Position numbers and translations under genes: made by a program. From assembly GCA_016713365.1 (NCBI GenBank), contig JADJPG010000008.1, forward strand, positions 62,001 through 126,000: a stretch of DNA of 64,000 nt. The letters are read 5' to 3'. Shown piece after piece: positions 9,829 to 19,000 of the stretch. Each line of letters opens with the position of its first letter. Position 1 is the stretch's first letter. Below the pieces are notes generated by a model. The model was not told the origin of the DNA, made no database searches, and saw only the letters and a program-made list of their open reading frames with translations. Source of the stretch: Verrucomicrobiota bacterium (GTDB lineage Bacteria; Verrucomicrobiota; Verrucomicrobiia; Limisphaerales; JADJPG01).

Positions 9829-10797
9829 TTAAGGCTTGGCCTTCGCCTTGGCGAGGACGTCCGCAAGGCTCACTGGCTTGCCGTCCTGACGTTTGCTTTC
9901 ATCAGCGGCTTCCATGAAGGCGAAAAGCTCGATGGTTTCGGCCGGCGAAACCGGCGCTTGCTTGGTCTGGAGGAACTTCACGATCTCCACGACGAGCGGC
10001 GCGTAGCCATCAAAGGAGCCGACCGGCGACTCGCCCTTCTCGCCGATGGCTTTGCCGCTGTAGCCCGGGCCTTCGCGGAAGATGCCGGTGCGGCCGCCCT
10101 TCCACTTGCCGATGACCTCGATCTTGCCATCGGCGGTTTTGCGGCGCTCGACGGTTTCGCAGCCGGTGCCCATGACGGTGAAGAGCGATTCACAGCCGTG
10201 GACGCCGTACCAGAACAGGTCCGGATGATTCGGCTCCAGCGGCGACGGGCTCGACGTCTCGGCGCTGAGCACTTTGCCGATGCTGCCGTTGCGCACGGCC
10301 TGGGTGTTCTTCGCGAAACGCAGAGAGGAGGAACTGAAGATTGGGACACCTGCGGCCTCGGCGAGACGATAGATCTCAATCGCATCGCGCAAGGTGCCGC
10401 CGACCGGCTTGTCGAGATAGAGCGGCTTCTTCGCCGCGATGACGATGCGGGCCTGTTCGAGATGCGGCCGTCCATCGACGGCGGTGATGAGCACGGCGTC
10501 GACGTTCGCGCAGACCTGCTCGATGGTGTCGTAAATCTTCACGCCGTATTTCTCGCGCAAGGCGGTGGTGTACTCCTCGACCTTGCCAATGCTGGACGGA
10601 ATGTCCGCGCTGCCACCCTTGAACGCCGCGACGACGCGCGCGCCGGGCACGTGGTCCTTGGCCTTCTCGTTGTGGAGAATCTCGGTGAACGCCGTGACGT
10701 GCGACGTATCAAGCCCGACGAGACCGAGACGGAGGTCAGCGGCGTGTGCGGTCATCAGCAGGCAGAGCGACGCAGCCAGCGAGGAGAGGAATTTCAT
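9829..10797 (-). CDS. Exported Gfo/Idh/MocA-type oxidoreductase
   Basis: The 322-residue protein has a clear Sec-type signal peptide (MKFLSSLAASLCLLMTAHA) and then a Rossmann-like start LRLGLVGLDTSHV in place of the usual GxGxxG NAD-binding loop. The YLDKPVGGT segment (about residue 128) matches the conserved E/D-K-P motif of Gfo/Idh/MocA proteins, and the C-terminal half is the expected alpha/beta domain. By family these act as NAD(P)-dependent sugar or cyclitol oxidoreductases. An exported form without a twin-arginine signal is odd because cofactor would not be loaded outside the cytoplasm, and the nucleotide loop is degenerate. It may have lost redox activity or bind cofactor unusually. 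The next gene downstream is a small exported protein. Confidence 0.85.
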   Translation of the reverse strand: MKFLSSLAASLCLLMTAHAADLRLGLVGLDTSHVTAFTEILHNEKAKDHVPGARVVAAFKGGSADIPSSIGKVEEYTTALREKYGVKIYDTIEQVCANVDAVLITAVDGRPHLEQARIVIAAKKPLYLDKPVGGTLRDAIEIYRLAEAAGVPIFSSSSLRFAKNTQAVRNGSIGKVLSAETSSPSPLEPNHPDLFWYGVHGCESLFTVMGTGCETVERRKTADGKIEVIGKWKGGRTGIFREGPGYSGKAIGEKGESPVGSFDGYAPLVVEIVKFLQTKQAPVSPAETIELFAFMEAADESKRQDGKPVSLADVLAKAKAKP

Positions 10798-10948
10798 AAG
10801 TGGGAAGATCGACGAGCCCGGTCCGGATTCGATTCGGCAAGAATTCCGGTCACATGGGAGACATGTGGACGAAACCAGGTCCTTCCCCGGTCAGGTGCGC
10901 GGAACTGGAGCCTCCTCAACGGCGGCTCTTCCGTTCGAGAATGTGCTT

Positions 10949-11572
10949 CTACACGTGCCGACGCACCAGCGCCACCATCACGCCCTGAATCAGCAGTTCG
11001 TGGCTGGGATGCAGGTTGAGGTAGTGCGGATTCTCGGCGCGGAGGTAAGGCCGGCCGTTCTCGAACTCGAGCGTCTTGAGCGTGCTCTCGCGGTCGATGA
11101 GAGCGGTCACGACGTCGCCCTGCTTGGGCGTGCGGGAACGGTCGATGATGGCGATGTCGCCGTCGCAGATGTGACGGTTGATCATCGAGTCGCCGCGAAC
11201 TTCGAGCGCGAAGATCTTTGAGTCCGGGCGCAGGCCGAGCGTTTCGAGGTCGATGGCGACGGTGCGTTCGGCTTCCTGCGTGCGTTCGTCGGCAAAGCCG
11301 GCTGGGATGGTTCCGTAGAGCGGAACATTGATCAGCGAACGCGGTACCATCGTCTGCATGGCAGGAATCACGGAATGCGACCGTGCTGCGCGCGGATGAT
11401 GGACGAGGTAACCTTTTCGGCGGAGCGCGCGAACGTGGTCCGCGGCGGCGGTCATGCTACGGAATCCGAACTGACGCGCAATTTCGCGCATCGTCGGAAC
11501 GACACCGTGCTGGGTTTGGCTGGCCTGGATGTAATCCAGAACCTGCTGCTGTCGTGACGTGAGTGCTTCCAT
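10949..11572 (-). CDS. lexA: LexA repressor, SOS regulator
   Basis: LexA represses DNA-damage genes and self-cleaves when RecA is activated. The 207-residue protein has the N-terminal winged-helix DNA-binding domain (MEALTSRQQQVLDYIQ, with PTMREIA at 26-32), the Ala91-Gly92 cleavage site in GTIPAGF, catalytic Ser129 in RGDSM and Lys166 in ESTLK, so the autoprotease looks intact. The ATG at 11572 is preferred over an in-frame TTG 24 bases upstream because a GAGAGAG ribosome site lies 6 bases before it. A dyad-rich promoter region immediately upstream is annotated separately and suggests autoregulation. No imuA/imuB or recA gene lies beside it. Confidence 0.96.
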   Translation of the reverse strand: MEALTSRQQQVLDYIQASQTQHGVVPTMREIARQFGFRSMTAAADHVRALRRKGYLVHHPRAARSHSVIPAMQTMVPRSLINVPLYGTIPAGFADERTQEAERTVAIDLETLGLRPDSKIFALEVRGDSMINRHICDGDIAIIDRSRTPKQGDVVTALIDRESTLKTLEFENGRPYLRAENPHYLNLHPSHELLIQGVMVALVRRHV

Positions 11573-11598
11573 AATTAACTCTCTCAGACTAGGCAAAT

Positions 11599-11628
11599 GA
11601 ACAGTTGTGTCAATGGTGTGACATGTTC
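11599..11628 (-). promoter_or_regulatory. Candidate lexA promoter with overlapping operator dyad
   Basis: Upstream of lexA there is an inverted repeat TGTCA-N6-TGACA (11608-11612 and 11619-11623), nested in an outer GAACA (11599-11603) and TGTTC (11624-11628) pair. Read on the minus strand, TTGACA (11613-11608) matches a perfect -35 box; the -10 about 16-17 bases further on (TAGTCT) is weak. LexA operators in several phyla are GTTC/GAAC dyads, so this is the best candidate for an autoregulatory site, but the exact motif is inferred. Confidence 0.45.
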
Positions 11629-11685
11629 CGGCCTGTAAATACGGACGGATTCCCGAGTTTCTACGTATCTTTTCGGAACGATCCT

Positions 11686-13977
11686 TCAGTCGGCAGCGCT
11701 CTCGCTGAGCAAACGTTCATAAACTTGCCGCGCATGCGCGTAAGCCGCCTTGGCTTGATCAATCTCCTCGCCCTTCATGAACTTTTCCTTCTGCGACCAG
11801 CACTGGTCGACAGCTTTAAGGCACCATTCGACGCTGCGACGTGACGGGCGGATTGGCTTGCCGTCGACAATGACGAAGATTGGATTGGTGTGCGCGCTAG
11901 GCAGGACGCGCATCGCGACCCAGCTGCTCTGCTTGATGTCGACTTCGAACTCGAGGTCGTGTGGCTTGCCGTCCGCAACGAGATTTTTCTTCGCCACCGG
12001 GAATCCGTTCACCAGCACTTCGACCGGCACTTCGCGAGTGTTCCCGATGCGGGCGCGTTCGATGTCCCAGTAAGGCTTCTGGTCGACGCGCAGCTTTTGC
12101 ATCAGCGGATCCGGTTGCTCGTTCAAACGCGCGGCAACCTTGGCTTTCACCTTCACTTTGCGCGGCTTCGAGAGCTTCACTTCGCTGCCCTTCTCACCAA
12201 GCTCGCGTCCGTGGACCTCGAACTCCATCAGGTGACTCTTGCCGTCGCTGACGTAATTGCGCCCCTGCCGGATGCCTTCGCACCAGTCGTCGTAGTCGAG
12301 CTTGCCATCGAGCTTCACGTAGCTGCGGCCCAGGCCGACTTTCTCGCCGTAGATGCAGGGGAAATCCGTCTCGCCGCTGATGCGCGTGCGGAAGCCGGCG
12401 TTCAGCGTGTGATACCAGATGTTCAGCTCCCAGGTGTACGGCGTGTCGACGGTGGACATGAAATCGACCGCAGGCACCAGCTTGCCGTCGGGGCCGGGGA
12501 CTTCGTGGGTGACGTCGACGATGTATTCGTTCGCACCAATGCCGTCAAACTTCGGCAATGAATAGTTCGGCAGCTCCAGTCCATCGACCTGCAAGCCCCA
12601 GCCCGAATGCGCGGGACCGACGACGGCGCCCTGTTTCTTCGCCCACTTGAGCGTGTTCAAGCCGAGCTTCGGCCAGTGGTCCTTGGAATTGCCGCCCGGA
12701 TACATCTGATCCTTCAGCCGCAGCAGCACGAGATGGCCGGATTCGTGCGAGCCGAAGCCGGACACTTCGATGTCGTATCGGAGCAGGTAGGGATATTTCG
12801 ACACCTTGTCGTCCGTGCCGCAGAAGAATTGTTTCTGGTAATCGAAGCACGGACCCCAGGTCAGGTTCGCGCCGATCTTCAAATCCTCGCCGACGCAGTG
12901 GCGATACATGTCGGGCGCGTGAACGCCTTCGGTCGGGTTCACGTAATGCGCGCAGCCGGCGGCGTGAATGTGATGGTCGCCGGACCACCATTTGAGCTTC
13001 GACGGATCGATCCAGCGCTCGACCTTGAAGTTCGCTTCCGCGAGCTGCGGCGTGACGGCCATCTTGATGACCTGCGTGAGCGATTCCGGGCCGCGCGAGA
13101 ACTCGACCGTGTAGGTGCCTTCGGGCAGACGCACCGTCTCGCCGTCTCCGCGGTAGACTTGCGGATGGAACGAGAAGTCGGGCGCGAGCCGCTTGGCCTG
13201 CGACGGATAAATGCGGCCCTTCGCGTCGCGAATGACGAACGACGCCATCGTCGGCTCGCCGTTCTCGTCCTTCACCCGAAAGACGATGGCGCGCGCAGGC
13301 TTGCAGCGGAAGAGCACGTCTACTTCGCTCCGATAACCGAGGTCCTGCGTGCCCTGGCCGACGTTGAACGTGAGCTTCGCTTCGCGTTGGCCGACGTCGC
13401 GGCTGTAGAGCGAGATGATGCGATACTCGACCTTCAGCCCGCTCAACGTTTCGCGCAACGGTTGGCGATCATACATTTCACCGTCGATCCAGCGATTGGC
13501 CACATCGGCGGCGGGAGAGCCGTGGAGTCGGCGGAAGTTCGGGCTTTGCACGGCGAGCCGCGCGGTGGTGCCGGAATCGTTCTCCACCTTCACGAGAAAC
13601 ACGCGCCATCCTTGTTCCATCAACTCGGCAGGCGCGGTGCCTTGCTGCACCTTCACGCGCATCTCGGGATTGATGTTCACGCCGAACAGACAGCGGACAT
13701 CGAGAGCCTGCTGGAGACGAAAGGCGTCCTGCTGCTCCAGCGCAGCGTTGATGTCGCGGAGTTCCAGCGCGGTGAACGGCGTGCCGAGGTAATCGAGCGC
13801 TTCGACGACGCGCTTCACCTGCGCCGCAAACGGCTGCCACTCGACGTCCTTAACGACGGGCAGCGGCGCGGCGTGCGCCTGGATGGCGCTGAGGAAAACG
13901 AGCGAGCACGCGATGGCGAATCGCGAGAACGTGCTGAGGCGCTGAACGGACAAAGACATGAATTGACACTGCGACAT
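11686..13977 (-). CDS. Exported CehA/McbA-type metallohydrolase (PHP superfamily)
   Basis: The 763-residue protein starts MSQCQFMSLSVQRLSTFSR with a signal peptide ending AIQAHA, and an AAAGGA ribosome site precedes the ATG at 13977. After an N-terminal beta-rich region the catalytic part shows WWSGDHHIHAAG, then GAVVGPAHSGWG and GETDFPC, consistent with the metal-binding His/Asp sets of CehA/McbA-type PHP hydrolases. Known members hydrolyse carbamate or ester substrates, but the large family is mostly uncharacterised. The C-terminal part has a further beta sandwich (residues about 640-720). The long frame extends upstream to 14088 without a good start. Export suggests action on an extracellular or periplasmic substrate, which cannot be named. 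Confidence 0.85.
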   Translation of the reverse strand: MSQCQFMSLSVQRLSTFSRFAIACSLVFLSAIQAHAAPLPVVKDVEWQPFAAQVKRVVEALDYLGTPFTALELRDINAALEQQDAFRLQQALDVRCLFGVNINPEMRVKVQQGTAPAELMEQGWRVFLVKVENDSGTTARLAVQSPNFRRLHGSPAADVANRWIDGEMYDRQPLRETLSGLKVEYRIISLYSRDVGQREAKLTFNVGQGTQDLGYRSEVDVLFRCKPARAIVFRVKDENGEPTMASFVIRDAKGRIYPSQAKRLAPDFSFHPQVYRGDGETVRLPEGTYTVEFSRGPESLTQVIKMAVTPQLAEANFKVERWIDPSKLKWWSGDHHIHAAGCAHYVNPTEGVHAPDMYRHCVGEDLKIGANLTWGPCFDYQKQFFCGTDDKVSKYPYLLRYDIEVSGFGSHESGHLVLLRLKDQMYPGGNSKDHWPKLGLNTLKWAKKQGAVVGPAHSGWGLQVDGLELPNYSLPKFDGIGANEYIVDVTHEVPGPDGKLVPAVDFMSTVDTPYTWELNIWYHTLNAGFRTRISGETDFPCIYGEKVGLGRSYVKLDGKLDYDDWCEGIRQGRNYVSDGKSHLMEFEVHGRELGEKGSEVKLSKPRKVKVKAKVAARLNEQPDPLMQKLRVDQKPYWDIERARIGNTREVPVEVLVNGFPVAKKNLVADGKPHDLEFEVDIKQSSWVAMRVLPSAHTNPIFVIVDGKPIRPSRRSVEWCLKAVDQCWSQKEKFMKGEEIDQAKAAYAHARQVYERLLSESAAD

Positions 13978-14104
13978 GGCGAATCCTTTCGAGGTCTGGT
14001 GTTGACGGGATAGTAACAGGGATGATGCCCGTGCCCAGCGCGAAGTTGAGGAAATTACGATGGCTGAACGGCTGTCGCGTGAAGGCATCGCTGTCGCTTG
14101 AGGA

Positions 14105-14569
14105 TCAACTCAGCTTGCGAAACTCCACGCGGATCCCTTCGTCTTCGATGTGGAGCAACGCAACGCTGCGTTCCAGCCGGAAGCGCGGTTTCCCCGAGTA
14201 GCCAGGATTCACGTAGAGCGTGCGGCCAATCACTTCGTTGTGCGGCTGATGGGAATGGCCGAACACGACAACGTCCGGCGTTTCTCGGTCGATGGCTTCG
14301 CGAATCACGCTGTGCGGTGCACGCGGAACGAGGATGTGGTGAACGAGAAATTTCTTCTCCGCGAGCGTGACTACTTCCGTTTCGCGGTAGTTCAAGCCGG
14401 CATCGTTGTTGCCGAGCACGGCGGTGACGGGCGCGATGGATTGCAGCTCGAAGATGATTTCGTCGTAGCCGATGTCACCGCCATGGAGGATTTGCGAAAC
14501 GCCAGCGAAGATGTCGTGAACGCGCGGATCAAGATAACCGTGGGTGTCGGAGATCAGGCCGATCTTCAT
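14105..14569 (-). CDS. YfcE/MJ0936-type metallophosphoesterase
   Basis: This 154-residue protein contains the full metallophosphoesterase ligand set: ISDTHGYLD at the N-terminus, HGGDIGYDE, GNNDAG and GHSH. Proteins of this size and arrangement are the YfcE/MJ0936 class of manganese-dependent phosphodiesterases, soluble in the cytoplasm, with physiological substrate usually unknown. The gene follows the DUF6580 membrane protein on the same strand. As sequenced the two overlap by 41 bases, but the overlap probably comes from a frameshift at the end of the upstream gene. Confidence 0.93.
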   Translation of the reverse strand: MKIGLISDTHGYLDPRVHDIFAGVSQILHGGDIGYDEIIFELQSIAPVTAVLGNNDAGLNYRETEVVTLAEKKFLVHHILVPRAPHSVIREAIDRETPDVVVFGHSHQPHNEVIGRTLYVNPGYSGKPRFRLERSVALLHIEDEGIRVEFRKLS

Positions 14570-15263
14570 GCGGTGTGTTCGAGGTTGACGCGGGTGAGAG
14601 AACTAGGCCTTGGCTTCCTCCGGCGTGGAAGGTTTCGGGCGCGTCGTCGGTCTTTTCGCGCGGCTCCGGCGCTTCCTTCTCGCTGGATTCGCTGGAGGAG
14701 GTGAGCTTCATCGCGCCGACGAACAACCCGGTGAAAAGCCCGCCGCTGAGCAGCGTGTTGCGGAAGAATTCCCACGTCTGTGCGTAGCCAGCGGTGCCTT
14801 TGGTGAGCGCGATCAGCCAGCCGACGAACGTTTTTGTGTATTCCGGGTTCTTGAACGGATTCAGGAACCACGCCGCCGTGTTGGTCACGAGGTAAAAGAC
14901 GATGGCGCCGAGCACGCCGCCGCCGAGGAGCGTCGCGAACCGGGATTGCGCCTTGAGCTTCCGCCCAAGCAGGAAGAGCGCGATGTAGCCGGCGTAGTTG
15001 CCCGCCATGTATAGCAGCGTGGTCGAGTTGAAGAGATCGAAGTCCGGCGATTGTTTCTGGTAGTGGACCGTCAACACGACGTCAGACAACACCATCGTGC
15101 CAAGTGGCAGCAGCCATTCGTAACGACCGCGAAAGTACAGGCCGGTGCAAAACGCCATCGCGTAGACCGCGCTGAAGTTGCTCGGCAGCAATCCCGGCCA
15201 GCGCGTCAGCGCCAGCAGGAGCATCAGCGCGACGGCAAGCCAGATATTCGACTTCTCTTTCAC
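14529..15263 (-). CDS. DUF6580-like multi-pass membrane protein, C-terminus probably frameshifted
   Basis: The protein has about six hydrophobic segments (IWLAVALMLLLAL, AVYAMAFCTGLYF, LLPLGTMVLSDVV, TLLYMAGNYAGYIALFLL, LGGGVLGAIVFYLVTN, TLLSGGLFTGLFVGAMKL) in the pattern of DUF6580, a small integral membrane family resembling ECF-type substrate-binding subunits. The start is uncertain: GTG at 15263 gives a lysine-rich N-terminus (MKEKSNIW), while a TTG at 15299 is also in frame. The tail of the open frame runs 41 bases into the phosphoesterase gene; one base removed near 14630 would instead give ...PKPSTPEEAKA and a stop at 14603. That ending is more natural. Function unknown. Confidence 0.75.
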   Translation of the reverse strand: MKEKSNIWLAVALMLLLALTRWPGLLPSNFSAVYAMAFCTGLYFRGRYEWLLPLGTMVLSDVVLTVHYQKQSPDFDLFNSTTLLYMAGNYAGYIALFLLGRKLKAQSRFATLLGGGVLGAIVFYLVTNTAAWFLNPFKNPEYTKTFVGWLIALTKGTAGYAQTWEFFRNTLLSGGLFTGLFVGAMKLTSSSESSEKEAPEPREKTDDAPETFHAGGSQGLVLSPASTSNTPHEDRPDLRHPRLS

Positions 15264-15328
15264 GTCGGCGAATGATACGTCGCGGAACTGCCCTGACAAG
15301 CCCGTGGCGGGCGGCAGTGCCGAATTGG

Positions 15329-16095
15329 ATGAACCCGTTGTTCGAAGTGATTCACGAAGATGCGGAGCTGCTGGTGATTAACAAGCCAGTGGACCTCGTC
15401 TGCCATCCCACCAAGGGCGACGTCTACTCCAGCCTGATCAGCCGGTGCCGTCTCCACCTCGGCACGGAAGGCGAGCCCCAGATGGTGAACCGTCTCGACC
15501 GCGAAACGAGCGGCGTGGTGATGGTCGCGAAGACGCCGGAGGCCGCGCGGGAGCTGCGTCGATTGTGGGAGAACGGTCACGTCACGAAGCGTTACGTTGC
15601 GATCGTTCACGGGCGACCAGAGCCGCCCGCCGCGTTGATCGATGCGCCGCTGGGACGCGATGAGACGAGTCCGGTGGCGATCAAGGACAAGGTCCGCCCG
15701 GACGGCGCGGCGTCGCGCACCGAGTTCCGGGTGATCCGCAACTTCGAGCGCGATGGGCGGGAGTTTTTCGCTGTTATCCGTGCGGCCTTTGAACGGGCGG
15801 AAGCATCAGATTCGCATTCACCTCGCGCATGTGGGGCATCCGATCGTGGGGGACAAACTCTACGGTGGCGACGAGTTGAGTTACCTGAACTTCGTGGACC
15901 GGCGTCTCGCCGGAGCAGCAGCACCGACTAATCCTCGCGAATCCGCCGCATGCGGGCGAAGTGAGCTTTGTCTGGCGCGATCAGCCGACGCGTTTTCGTG
16001 CGGTGCCCGAAAAGGAGTTTCGCGACTTCTGCGCCTGGGGGCCGTCGGACGAGCCTGTCGTCGCTCAGCGTTGCGGCGGCGTGGTGAGACGGTAG
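15329..16095 (+). pseudogene. RluA-family pseudouridine synthase, two apparent frameshifts
   Basis: RluA-family enzymes convert uridine to pseudouridine in rRNA or tRNA. The reading begins MNPLFEVIHEDAELLVINKP at 15329 and contains the catalytic segment NRLDRETSGVV. The frame is lost at a run of five T's (15764-15768); the family signature RPLNGRKHQIRIHLAHVGHP and GDKLYGGDE continue in the next frame. A second shift near 15900 is needed to recover the C-terminal SPEQQHRLILANPPHAGEV and WRDQPTRFRAV, which stops at 16095. All three pieces are well conserved, so indel errors in the sequence are as likely as a decayed gene. The end overlaps the convergent giant gene by 31 bases. Confidence 0.85.
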
Positions 16096-19000
16096 AAGCG
16101 CTTCGGACGAGGTGCAGGATCCGAGACGTTGACCACGCGGTTGCTGCCGCGCGCGGGTTCGATCACGAGGTTGCTCCAGGTGCCGGACAGGGTTTCGCTG
16201 AACTGCACGATGTAGGCGCGATTCGAAACGGCCTGGAAGGTCAGGAGGTTGGCACCGTTCGGTTGAATCGCAGAGCGGAGGTAGCTGCTGGCGTTTTGGT
16301 AATCGGTGCCGGCGAAGTATTCGGCGGCGTTGCTGGAGCCGTCGTTGTCGTCATCGCGCAGAGCGTCGCTCGGGTCCGAGATGTTGAATCCGGCGCGGCC
16401 GGTTTCCCAGCTGTCCGGCAGGCCATCGCGATCGGTGTCGGAGACAATCGTCAGGATGCCGTCATCGGACGAGAGCTGGCCGACGGCGTTCGAGACGACG
16501 ATGTCGTAGGCGCCGGCAAGCGCGGCGCCAACGTTCGTGAGCACGAGCACGGTGTTGGTCTGGCTGGCGATGATGTAGCCGCCGGGAACGATGAGGCTGG
16601 CGATGCCGTTCGTCGGCGAGAGGAAGCCGAGCGTGGTGGACGGCGTGGTGGCTCCACGACGCCAGCGATGGAGGAACGGACCGGAGCCGTTCCACGCCGC
16701 GCTGAAGCTCACGGTGCCGCCTTCGGGAGCTTCGGAGCTGAGCGGTTGCACGGTGATCTCGGCGCGGGTGTTGACGGTGAGGCGACCGGTCAGGCTCGTG
16801 ATGGACGAGAAGTTGTCGCTGACGATCACCGAGTAGTCGCCGGTGTTGGCGAGTCCGACGTTGAGAATGACGAGCTGCGCATTCGTCACGCTCGGGATGT
16901 TCGCGCTCGGGGCGAGCGGCGAGCCGTTGAAGAGCCACTGATACCGCAGCGGCGTGCCGCTGAAGGCGGTGACGGAGTTCGTGACGTTCACCGCGGCGGC
17001 GAGCACGGTTACGGTGAGGTTGGCCGGTTGGACGGTGATGATCGGATCGGGCAGCACGGTGAGTTGCGCGGGATTGCTGGTGACGGAGCTGAGCGCATCG
17101 GACACCACGACGTCATACGTGCCGGCGTCGGCCGAACTGATGTTCGCAAGGTTCAGGAAGGAATCGGTCTTGCCCACGAGGTTCGTGCCGTTCTTCCGCC
17201 ACTGATAACCGAGCGGTGAACTGCTCGAGGCTTGCACCACGAAGATGACGCTCGCGCCGAGATGCGCCTGCGCGCTCTGCGGTTGCTGGGTGATGCGCGC
17301 GGGAATCAGCACGGTGATCAGAGCGTTGCTGCTGGCCACGGAACCGGCGGCGTTCAACACGAGCACGCGATACGAGCCCTGCTGCCGCGGCTGGATGTTC
17401 GGAAGCGAGAGCGTGGCGTTGGTTTTGCCAGGCAACGCGTCGCCGTCGAAGGTCCACTGGTAACGCAACGGAGCGTCGCCGGTGGCAGAGACGGAGAGGG
17501 TGACGTTGGAGTTCGCCACTACGGTGAGGTTCGGCGGTTGCGTGGCGATCACGGGAGCGTTGCCGCCAGGATACGGCGCGCCGGGCGTGACGGCGGCAGC
17601 GGTCCAGCTCAGCGGGTCGTTGCCAAAGGACGTCGCGCCCAGGCGTTGGAGCGAAGGTCCGAAGCCATCAGCGGCAATGGGCCACGGCGAGCTGTCCTTG
17701 TAGTCCACACGATCCACCAGGACGTAGGGCACGAGACCGGCATCCGGATCGGGAGCGACGACCGGCGAATCCGGCTGGAGCAACTGGATGTCATCGCCTT
17801 CATTGCCGAGCGGTCCGTTGAACGGTCCGACGAGGGCGACGCTGGCCGCGAGACCGAAGCGCGCGCGGAAGGCCGCGGCGGCAACGGGGTTATTGATCGG
17901 ATGGAACGAGACGACCACGAGCTGGCCGTTGGCGGGGATGGTGACGTTCGGCGGGAAGTTGAAGTCCACTCCGCCGCGCAGGCGCCACGTGTTGCCGGGA
18001 TTGGCGGGATCGAAGAGCGGCACGGGCGCGGCGCTCGTATTGCGAAGTTCGACGAATTCTTCTTCGTAGGCTTCCACGAGGTCGATGCCTTCGAGGCGCA
18101 ACGGCGCGCGGTAATGAACTTCGCCGATGAGGATCGGCCCGACTTTGGGAGCGGCGTTCGCGGCGCCGAGCGTGAGGCTGGAGAGCGCGACGAAATGTTC
18201 CTTGCCCTGGCTGTCGAGATGACGGCCGAAGGGCACGCCGGTCGCGCTGGCGTCGAAGCTGTAGCCGTGCAGGTAACCGGTGAGTTCACCGGCGGCGTTC
18301 GCGGAGAAGACGTAGCCTTCGTCGCCCACGGAGCTGAACGAGAAGCTCGGCGGGAATCCCGGGAGCGGATTGAAGTCATCTTCATCGAAGACGAGATAAC
18401 CGCCGGCGGGAATCGGCGCGGTGGCGGGAATGCGATACTTCTTCGGGAAGCCCGGATCATCCGTGAGATACCAGCCGCTGACGTCCACGGGCGCGGTGGT
18501 GGGGTTGAACAATTCGATGGCGTCCTTCTGCGGGAGATCAGTGTGGCTGAGCACTTCGTTCACCAGGATGCCCGGCACGGCGGGAAGCGCGACGTCGTCC
18601 GCGCCCGGCGTGCCGTATTGGCCGCCGCTGATGCGCCAGCTGGTCTTGAGATCCCACGTGCTGAAGAGCGCGGTTGGTCCGCGATCACGAGCGAGAAGCC
18701 GAGGCCGTCGGTGATCGGCTGCCACGCGTTGTTGTAGGTGAAGTCGAGGATCTTCTCGTTGCTCGCGTCGTCGAGGCGGATGCGTTCGCCGCTGTTATCG
18801 AGACTGCCGAGGTAGGTGCCGGCGATGTTCGCCACGGTGCCGTAGCGTTGCGCGAACGCGGCCGCGTTCTTGATGACGAGCACGCGCTGGCCAGCGGCAA
18901 GATTGGTGACAGCGCTGCCGGTGAAGTTGAACTCCACGCCTTCGACGAAGTGAACGCCAAGGAGGCTGATGGTCGTGGCCCCGATGTTCTTGAGCTCGAT

